DNA from: Orientallactaga sibirica
Taxonomy: Eukaryota; Chordata; Mammalia; Rodentia; Dipodidae
Length of the DNA: 64,000 bases
NCBI GenBank assembly: GCA_036365145.1
Contig: JAEOAD010000001.1
Span: forward strand, 100,661,501-100,725,500
Reading direction: 5' to 3'
Below the pieces are notes generated by a model, which searched no databases, was not told where the DNA came from, and saw nothing but the letters and a program-made list of their open reading frames with translations. Positions 56,305-64,000 of the stretch are shown piece by piece. The number at the start of each line of letters is the position of its first letter. The stretch's first letter is position 1. The translations under genes were made by a program, and so were the position numbers.

Positions 56305-57545
56305 AACCAGCTCTTAAAATCTCATCCCTCCCAAGGCCACCACCCAAACCACCACAGGCCTACTGCCTTTTCAGCCTGTAACCACCGCCTGTTGCAATTG
56401 TGCTCACAACCACCCCTCCCCCTCTTTACCCTTGGAAGGACCTCAGCCTGATCCATCCTGGACACACCCAGGCAGCTGCCAGCTCCCTAACACACACCAT
56501 TGCCCCACCCTTCGCCACCTTCCCATTAAAATAGGGCCGGAGGCTATAGCCAGGCCCTGGTACCCCACCCCCTCTCTGACCTGGCTCTTATCCACAAGGC
56601 AGCCCAGGAATCTGGCATTGACTCTTACTTTGAACAGGTCCTTTTACATACAGTGGGCCATCCACCCCCACACTTACTGAGCACATTCGCTCACACACTG
56701 GTCTGCCTGACTTTATTGCTAATGGGAATTCGCAGGTAGACAAATTTATTGCTGTCCCCTCCTTGACACCCTTAGAACAAGCTAGACGTTTACACCAAAT
56801 GTTCCATCTATCCCCCTTAATGATTCAAGCCTGCTTCCTACTTAATGTCACTGGGGGCTGATCTTAAGGTGTTGATGGTGGGTTTAAGATTCCATTGTAA
56901 AGATATACAAAATGTGCCCAGTAGGAGTTCCTGAAGTGTGCTGGAGTTTGGGGCTGTAATTTTTACTCTGTGTGCTGTGTGGCTGGTTGGCTTTTTTTTC
57001 TCTCTTGCTTGGCCCTGTGAAGGCAGGCCAACTTCTTCTGCCATTATGGAACTTCCCCTAGATCTGTAAGTTTCAACATCTCAAAGGCCATCAAAATTTT
57101 CCAGGATTCCTCTCTAAAGGAAACAATTTGGCCAACAAACTGGCTTCTCTGCCTCATTGTAATACAGTCTCAGAAGCTCCATGCTTCCACTTATTAACCC
57201 ACATAAATGGGAGGAGCCTTAAACATAAATATCCCCACGTGCCAGTCATGGACCTTAAAAAAATTGTCTGAACTTGCAAATCCTCTCAGCCTTTCCTCCG
57301 GGTACCTCCTCTTCAAACTATAAGAGCCAATCCTCAAGGGCTATGCACTAATCACCTTTGGCAGATTGACGTTACACACTATTCTCCATTTGGAAAACTT
57401 AAATATATGTTTCTCTCAGTTGATACTTTCTCCCATGCTTGTTGGGCATCGGCACACGCCGGGGAAAAGACTAAACATGCTATTAGCCATATGCTTCAAT
57501 GCTTTGCCACCCTTGGAATGCCAGATCAAGTCAAAACTGATAATG
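56305..57545 (+). pseudogene. ERV RNase H-integrase remnant (third copy)
   Basis: RNase H end in one frame ('HIRSHTGLPDFIANGNSQVD', about 56690-56740), integrase zinc-binding HH ('EQARRLHQMFHLSPL'), captured repeat (56844-57076), then about 190 bp absent from the array copies, the CxxC area ('TCKSSQPF', second Cys lost), first catalytic Asp region and '[20 protein letters not shown]'. The second catalytic block KTDN is still present right at the breakpoint. Frameshifts and stops throughout. Confidence 0.8.
56844..57076 (+). repeat. URR1-like segment captured inside ERV integrase (third copy)
   Basis: Same left junction as in the array ('cttcctactt|aatgtcac'). On the other side it keeps 'gatctgtaagtttcaa', missing from the array copies, so this copy preserves more of the original capture. 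The tRNA-Lys-like half is absent here. Confidence 0.88.
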
Positions 57546-59793
57546 TTAGTTATTTCTTTTTCTGTCTCTTTGTCCTTTGCATACTGAAAGGCTACTGATT
57601 TCTGTGCATTGATTTTGTATCCTGCTACTTTGCTGAAGGTGTTGATCACCTTTAAGAGTTTTGAGATGGAAGTTCTCGGGTCACTTATGTATAGAATCAT
57701 GTCATCTGCAAATAGGGCTAATTTAACTTCTTTCTTTCCAATTTGTATCCCTTTGATTTCTTTCTCCTGTCTTATTGCTTGAGCTAATACTTCTAGCACT
57801 ATGTTGAAGAGCAGAGGTGCCTTGTTCCTGACCTCAATGGGAATTCCTTCAGTCTCTCCCCATTAAGAATTACTTGGGCTTTAGGTGCTTTATATATAGC
57901 CTTTATTATGTTGCGATATGGGCTGTCCATGCCTATTCTCTCCAATGTTTTGATCACGAAGTGATGTTGTATTTTGTCAAAGGCCTTTTCTGCATCTATC
58001 AAAATGATCATGTGGTTTTTGTGTTTCAGCTTGTTTATGTGGTGTATTACATTGACCAATTTCCATATGTTGAACCACCCCTGCGTTCCAGGGATGAAGC
58101 CTACTTGATCAAGGTGGATAATGCTTTTGATGTACTGTTGAATTCGGTTTGCAAGAATTTCATTCAGGATATTTGCGTCTATGTTCATCAGAGAAATGGG
58201 CATATAATTTTCTTTTCTTGTGGCATCCCTGCCTGGTTTTGGAATTAGGGTGATACTAGCTTCATAGAAGGAGTTGGGGATCTCTCCCTGTTCTCCTATT
58301 GTGTGGCACAGTTTGCGAAGAATTGGTTTCAGTTCTTCCATAAAGGTTTGGTAGAATTCCGCTGAGAAACCGTCTGGTACTGGACTCTTCTTTTTGGTGA
58401 GGTGTTTGATTACCTCTTCAATCTCGAAGGGTGTGATGGGTCTGTTTAGGAAATTAATCTGCTCTGGGATTAGCTTTGGTAGGTGGTATGTGTCTAGGAA
58501 TTCATCCATTTCTTCCATATTCTCCTGTTTTATGGAGTAGAGGTTTTTGAAATAAGTCCTAATAACTCTTCCTATATCACTCATGTCTGTTGTGATCTCT
58601 CCTTTTTCATTTCTAATTTTGTTGATTTGAAGTGTTTCTTTTTTTTTTTGCTTGATCAAATTGGCCAGGGGTTTATCAATCATAAGTTTTTCAAAGAACC
58701 AGCTCTCTGTTTCATCAACTTTCTTAATTGTCCTCTTAGTTTCCAATTCATTAATTTCTGCTCTGATCTTAATTATTTTTTTTTTGGTCTGGAGCTTTTT
58801 GGGTTGGCTTCTTCTAGCTTTTCTAATGCCTTTAGGTGGATGGTTAGGTTATTGATTTGGGATCTCTGTTTTTGTTATGAGGGCATTTAGTGCTATGATT
58901 TTTCCCCTAAGGACTGCCTTCACTGTGTCCCATTAGTTTTGGTACGATGTGTTATCGTTGTCATTGAATTCTAGAAATTTTGCAATTTCATTCTTTATTT
59001 CATCCACAACCCATTTATTGTTTAAAAGTGTGTTGTTCAATTTCCAGGAGGTAGAGGGATTCCTGGTGTACTTTTTGCTGTTAGTTTCTAGCATTACAGC
59101 ATTGTGATCTGATATCATGCAGGAAATTACATCAATTTTCTTAAAAATATGGAGGTAGGCTTTGTGGCCCAGTACACGATCTATTTTAGAGAAGGTTCCA
59201 TGGGCTGCTGAGACGAATATGTAATCTGTAGATTTTGGGTGGAATGTTCTGTATATGTCTGTCAGGTCTAGTTGCTCTATGGTGTTGTTGAGCTCTCTTA
59301 CTTTCCTATTAATTTTCTGTGTGGATGATCTATCCATTGTTGATAGTGGAGTATTGAAGTCCCTGACTACGATGGTGTTGGTGTTTATTTCTGTTTTGTT
59401 GCCAAGTAGATTTTGCTTTATGAATTGTGGTGCACCTGTGTTTGGTGCATAAATATTGATGATTGTGATATCCTCTTGTTGGATTGTTCCCTTAATAAGT
59501 AAGAAGTGGCCTTCTTTGTCTTTTTTGGTTACTTTCGGTTTGAAGTCTATTTTATCCGATATAAGTATAGCTACGCCTGCTTTTTTTGTATTTGTGTTTG
59601 CTTGGAATATCATTTTCCACCCTTTTACCCTGAGGAGGTGTCTGTCTTTAGTGGTGAGGTGGGTTTCTTGAAGACACCAGATTGAGGGGTCCAGTTTTCT
59701 GATCCACCCTGTTATCTTATGTCTTTTAATGGGTGAATTAAGGCCATTAATATTCAGAGATATAACTTTGAGGTTTGATTTAATTCCTGCCAT
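57546..59793 (-). pseudogene. L1 ORF2, truncated, few frameshifts
   Basis: Endonuclease frame 59793-58933 (286 codons): 'ISLNINGLNSPIKRHK', 'CLQETHLTTKD', 'NIYAPNTGAP', 'VVRDFNTPLS' (Gly before Asp changed to Arg), '[14 protein letters not shown]', 'MISDHNAVML'. RT frame 58746-57799 (315 codons): '[20 protein letters not shown]', '[16 protein letters not shown]'. The next frame, 57799 downward, has the catalytic '[12 protein letters not shown]' intact. Ends at the ERV junction, so the C-terminal segment is missing. EN nicks target DNA and RT copies L1 RNA in active elements. Confidence 0.9.
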
Positions 59794-59862
59794 ATTGTGG
59801 TGGGTTGTGGTCTTTGTGGGTTTGGTTTTTTTGTTGTTTTGTTTGTTTGTTTGTTTGTTTGT

Positions 59863-61057
59863 TTAATGTGGACTGCTTCTTGGGGGCTCTTGAGATTGGT
59901 TATTTGTTTCTTCTGTGTGGAGAATTCCCTGAAGTACTTTCTGTAGGTTTGGCTTTGTGTTCATATATTTGTAAAGATAAGTTTTATTGTGGAATGTTTT
60001 TCTTTCACCATCTATTATGAGGGATACTTTTGCTGGGTAGAGTAGTTGGGGCTGGAAACCATGGGTTCTTAGAGTTTGCAGTGTTCCATGCCAGGCCCTT
60101 CTGGCTTTTAGGGTTTCCATTGAGAAGTCTGAGGTAGTTCTAATGGGGTTCCCTTTATATGTAATGTGCTGTTTTTCACTGGCTGCTTTTAGGATTTTCT
60201 CTTTGTACTTGATGTTTAGACTCTTAAAGATAATGTGTCTTGAAGAATTTCTCCTTTGGTCAAATCTGTTTGGAGTTTTGCTAGCTTCTTGTAATTTGAT
60301 GGGATTTTCTTTTGAGAGAGCGGGAAAGTTTTCTTCAATTATTTTGTTGAATAAGCTTTCCATTCCTTTGGTCTGTGTTTCTTCCCCCTCTGGAATACCC
60401 ATGATCCTAATGTTTGGATGCTTAAGGGTGTCCCACATTTCCCTCATGTTCTGTTCATGGAAATTTTTGAACTTGTTGAAATTTTTGGACTCACGAACTA
60501 TTTCTTCTGTTTTGTCTTCCAGTTCTGAGTTTGTGTCTTCCACTTGATTTACTCTGTTCTTAAGAGCTTCTATAGAGTTTTGGGCTTGTTCAATTAGGTT
60601 CATATTTTCTATGGTTTTTTAATGTATAGTTTCCATCCCTCTGTCTAGTTCCCTTTTTGTTTCATTTTCCAACTTTCTTATTGCTTCTTGAAGTTCATCC
60701 TTGCATTTCTTTATGTCTTCATTGAACTTAGCCAGCTGGTTATTGAGGGCTTCTTTTTTTTTCATTCTCCTTCAAATCATTTAACTGTCTTTGGAGCCCT
60801 CACTGGTTCCTTTGTATTAGGTCTAATCTAGCAAGGATAACATTCATACAATTGTTGGCTCTTTGTTGAGTTTCTGAGAATTGTGCTATTTGCTTGGCCA
60901 GGGTTGCATAGCTTGTGTCTTCATTTTGGGGTTCTGATTCTATTGTCTCTTCTGTGCTTTGATTTGAGACATCCTTTGTAGGACTGGATAGTCTAGCTGG
61001 ATTCACTTGCATCAGGTTTTTCATGCTATTCCTTTTTCGTTGTAGTCTGCCCATCAC
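59863..61057 (-). pseudogene. L1 ORF1, split by a frame break
   Basis: N-terminal part 61057-60800 (85 codons, polar, Ser/Thr/Gln-rich), a broken coiled-coil stretch 60604-60800, then a 246-codon frame 60603-59863. The latter has coiled coil ('LKNRVNQVEDTNSELEDKTE'), the RNA-recognition domain ('NIRIMGIPEGEETQTKGMES') and a C-terminal domain ('RRNSSRHIIFKSLNIKYKEK', 'RRAWHGTLQTLR'). Intergenic DNA between ORF1 and ORF2 holds a (TTTG)n run at about 59838-59864. Confidence 0.85.
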
Positions 61058-61932
61058 AATGGTTCAGAAACCTTGTGTATGACATGTAAGCCTGCTGCCC
61101 TGGGGTGGGGTGGGGCATGGTGGTGCTTGTCTGGGCAGTGGTCCCTGGAGTTCTGTAGGCTGGGGTGGGGGACACTGGCTTGCTGGCTTGTGTTCCTTTT
61201 GGTGGTGGGAGGGTAGGGGAGCACAACCACCCTAATTGAGCTCAGGCAGGGTAGGGCAGGAACACTGGCTTACTTCCCTGGACCCCTGATCTGCCCCAGG
61301 AGGGGGAGTAATGGCACCTGATTGATGGGAGTCAGGAAGGCTAGGGGGCACTTGACCAGTGATGGGGATCTGACCGGTGAGGGAGGGGTCTGACTATGGA
61401 TGAGGGTCAGGCAGGCCCCCTGAGATCTGATGTGGCTCAGGAGGGCCTTCCTAGTATTGGCCAGGTGAGGGAGGGATCTGACCGGTCCCTCAGACCAGCA
61501 GGGTCCACCGGGTCTCCGGGAGGTAATGGCAGGCGTCCTAGCAGTCACTGGGACCAGCAGGGTCCACTGCACCTCCGGGAGGTAATGACAGGTGTCCCAG
61601 CAGTCACTCGGACTGGGAGGGGCCGCTGCGCCTCTGGGTGGTAATGGTGGGTGTCCCAGTGGTCACTTGGATTGCCAGGGTCCGCCAGGCTCTGGCTGGT
61701 AATGGCAGGCATCTGGCCAGTGGTTTGGGTCACACCTGCCCAGGAGGACCTAACCAGCAGTGGCCCCTGTCCTAGATCATGGGAATCAGTGGATTCCTTA
61801 TTTTTTCATCCACCCCCTCCCTCTGGCAGCATGCAAGGGCCAGCAAACTCTTTAAGAAATCTTTTAAAAGCTTAAAAATCTTGCCTTTACTTCCCTGTAA
61901 GGTGAGGTGAGGTGAGGTGGACACCATCTTTA
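61058..61932 (-). promoter_or_regulatory. L1 5' UTR with about 59-bp tandem units
   Basis: GC-rich. Units begin with 'gggtccac', 'gggtccac', 'gggccgc' and 'gggtccgcc' at 61501, 61560, 61620 and 61678 (spacing 59, 60, 58), each containing a 'ggtaatggcaggcgtcc'-type core. A short ggtga repeat lies at 61900-61918 just inside the 5' end. Monomer-based promoters are known in rodent L1s, but mouse monomers are about 200 bp. Confidence 0.75.
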
Positions 61933-61936
61933 TTAT

Positions 61937-62278
61937 TAGTTTATAGTTTGCATCTGAAGTCACCTTGCTAGAGGCAATGTCACTGAGTGGTTCTTAAGGT
62001 GTGGTGATGGTTTGAGATTCCATTGTAAAGATATGCAAAGTGTGCCTAATAGGAGTTCCTGAAGTGTACTGTGGCTTTGGGCTGTAGTTTTGCTCTGTGT
62101 GCTGAGTGCCTGGTTGGATTTTTTCTCTCTCTTGCCTGGTCCTGTGAGAGCAGGCCCCTTCTCCTGCCATTTTGGAACTTCCCCTGGATCTGTAAGCTTC
62201 AATAAATATTATCCCCTTCCTCCATAACTGTGCCTGGTCTGGAAGTTCATCTCAGTGAACCTGAAGCTGTCTGCTACA
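61937..62278 (+). repeat. URR1-like repeat, 5' part missing
   Basis: Matches 47144-47482 through to 'gaagctgtctgctaca'. The first 50 bp or so are absent where the L1 5' end begins, so the L1 appears to have inserted into this repeat. Its other half is not found at the far side of the L1. Confidence 0.85.
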
Positions 62279-63882
62279 CAGGGTGATTGAGAGAAATAAA
62301 TGCAGTAATGCATGCCTGACAAGCTCTCCATAATTGTTAACTATTATTCTTAATATTCTTACCTCTTTTTATCTCAAAAGTGGGCTACACACTCTCAAAG
62401 ATCTTTGCTACAAAGGACTTGCCAAATCCTACACCATTCTTAGTGTTCCATTTGGTTCCCATTTACCCTGGACAATCCTTGGTAATAGTCTCCATCACCT
62501 CTCTTAGAACTGTGAACATCTCAAGGATGGAGTTGAGCATGACTCACATTTGAATCTATAGTAGCTACACTTCTTTTGCCTTGGATGTTCAGCAACTAGA
62601 TTTCTTTTTTTAAAGTCTTGGATGGAAAGCCAACTACAGCAGAGGCAGGAAAGCATAGCCACAAAGAAAAGATCACGACAAATGGGATTTTCTGGTTCAA
62701 TGAAGTTCTCTGTCAGCTTCCATATCCATGGTCAGAAGGAATAGGTTGCCTGCCAGCTGAGATGTGACTAACATGAAGGGTTGGTAATGCAGTCATCCCT
62801 CCAGCTTCCTGGATGTAAACAACTGTTTTCCGGCCAAGCGTTGGCTGAAATTGCAACAGCTGGCTTTGATTCAAAACTGATGTCTTTGCAAGTTCATTCT
62901 CTCCCAAAGGATACTACATATAATTTTTCTTCAAATTGCTAGCTGTCCATTTATTGTATTACCGAGAAGACAGTATTTGTGGTGACAATCAAGATTTAGC
63001 ATCACCAAAGTCATGACAGGAAAGCGAAAGCTTTATCTTGATGTGTTTGCCTATGCCAAGAACCAGAAGTCTCATTGTGGAAAATGTGTCTTTAATCTTA
63101 GAATTTCAAAAATAACTCTGCTTTAGCTTGGTGACATTTCCCTCTCAAATAAGATTATTACAATCAGAATTTAAAATATGGTATTGAGCCCTGGGGCAAT
63201 TTCTTTAGTTTTTAATACACTTTCCAAAATAGGAGATTTTTTCCCCATTCCCTTTCACTATTTTCTCAAAATAACCTGAACTTAATCATCAGATAGAAAA
63301 TAAACATTAGGGATTCAAATGGCACATACATATTTATACATATATAAAATAGGAATATATAAGTATGCAGATACATAGTTTCTCTAATTATAAGCAGCTG
63401 TGGCATAAGGACCCATCTTCACAGCTCTGCTCTTGCTTGTAGACAAAGGCATGACTCTGGGCTGTTTGGGATTACTTGGCCATTACTAGTACAATGTGTG
63501 TGTGCCCAAGCACTTGGAGTTTGCAAAAAAGAAATGTTCATTTCTTATGAGTTTTTGTGTACGGAAAGATGTATCGTTTTCTCTAAAATAGTTGAAAAAT
63601 TTCCACTAAATGCAATAAGATTTTCATTGAACAAACTCCAAATTATTACTCATTGATTCCTGAATAAACTTGATGGTTTACCTCCTAAGACTCTAAAAAT
63701 ACTCTTAGTGTAAATAATGAAGCCATTTATAGAGCAATCAGTGAAAAACAAAACATAATGAGAGGCAGAAATACACATGGTGACCCACAGGACATCATAT
63801 TTGTGACAAAACTATGCTTGTACTTAAGGGCTTCAAACTCTGGAAAAATATAGAAGATAAAAGTGTTTTAAAAGAAAATATA
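62279..63882. other. No recognisable gene; AT-rich
   Basis: Unique-looking. A 64-codon minus-strand frame (62713-62907) is hydrophilic with no family I can name. The rest is AT-rich without coding signal. Confidence 0.45.
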
Positions 63883-64000
63883 AGGGGGGTGGAGAGATGG
63901 ATTAGCGGTTGAAATGCTTGCCTGAGAAGCCTAAGGACCCAGGTTCAATTCCCTAGAACCCACATAAGCCAGATACACATGATGGTGCATGCATGAGAAG
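63883..64000 (+). repeat. Dip-like SINE (cut by window edge)
   Basis: 'ggtggagagatggattagcg', 'gttgaaatgcttgcctgaga', 'aggttcaattccctagaacc', 'cataagccagatacacatga'. Runs off the end of the window. Confidence 0.93.

Larger units (their letters stand above)
55195..57545 (+). mobile_element. Third copy of the betaretrovirus-like ERV, 3' part lost
   Basis: Same family as the 9.4-16.8 kb array but on the plus strand and more diverged. Holds 5' LTR, primer site, leader frame, RNase H-integrase remnant with the captured URR1-like segment, then stops inside the integrase core at about 57545. Rest of integrase, Env remnant and 3' LTR are gone. L1 sequence in the opposite orientation follows with no poly(A) or target duplication. 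Confidence 0.88.
57546..61932 (-). mobile_element. L1: 5' end kept, 3' part missing, fused to ERV
   Basis: Minus-strand L1 whose 5' end near 61932 carries a YY1-like motif ('caccatctt' on the plus strand, 61922-61930) and abuts a URR1-like repeat interrupted at that point. Contains 5' UTR, ORF1 and ORF2 down to a few codons after the '[16 protein letters not shown]' block. ORF2 C-terminus, 3' UTR and poly(A) are absent at the ERV junction. Best-preserved coding capacity of the three large L1s. Confidence 0.88.

Noticed and set aside
57874..58248. 124-codon plus-strand frame
   Set aside because: Antisense shadow of the L1 ORF2 reverse transcriptase frame on the minus strand.
61490..61740. CRISPR-like or satellite array
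   Set aside because: Contiguous degenerate units without spacers, within an L1 5' UTR in a mammalian genome; a tandem promoter repeat explains it.

Overview
The window is mammalian nuclear DNA made almost entirely of transposable elements. No intact host protein-coding gene, rRNA, functional tRNA gene or CRISPR array is visible. The SINEs point to a rodent: about thirteen copies of a tRNA-derived B2-superfamily SINE (A-box region 'gagagatggcttagcagttaagg', B-box-like 'ggttcgattcc', CT-rich 3' part), plus B1-type 7SL SINEs, one B4-type SINE and URR1-like repeats. This B2-superfamily variant resembles the 'Dip' SINE of jerboas and jumping mice (Dipodidae). That assignment comes from memory of the family and is an inference. 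|| Layout. 1-5 kb: URR1-like fragment, an old L1 3' end, then a plus-strand L1 that keeps its 5' UTR, ORF1 and the start of ORF2 but has lost its 3' half. 5-9 kb: B1, Dip SINE, URR1-like repeat and a MaLR-like LTR element. 9.4-16.8 kb (minus strand): a tandem betaretrovirus-like ERV with three LTRs and two nearly identical 3.1-kb interiors, inserted in an L1 3' UTR and bounded by a 6-bp target duplication. 17-32 kb: L1 3' UTR debris, SINEs, two related solo LTRs, simple repeats and AT-rich unique sequence. 32.4-36.2 kb (minus): an ERVL provirus with a tRNA-Leu-type primer site, 5-bp target duplication and an internal deletion joining pol to the 3' LTR. 36.4-38.3 kb: MLT1 LTR, B4 and Dip SINEs. 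38.3-45.8 kb (minus): a full-length but inactivated L1 of about 7.5 kb with a 13-bp target duplication. 46-55 kb: SINEs, URR1-like repeats and old L1 pieces. 55.2-61.9 kb: a third copy of the same ERV family (plus strand) cut off inside integrase and fused to the middle of a minus-strand L1 that keeps its 5' end. 62-64 kb: URR1-like tail, unique sequence and a Dip SINE. || The most informative structure is the betaretrovirus-like ERV family. All three interiors lack gag, pro and most RT. All three carry a piece of a URR1-like repeat inside the zinc-binding part of integrase. The two tandem copies also carry 33 nt resembling the 5' half of tRNA-Lys(CUU) next to it. The three-LTR array has nearly identical interiors but visibly more divergent LTRs, which suggests homogenisation by recombination or an assembly effect. 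Nothing here looks able to replicate: every retroviral and L1 reading frame is deleted, frameshifted or mutated at key residues.
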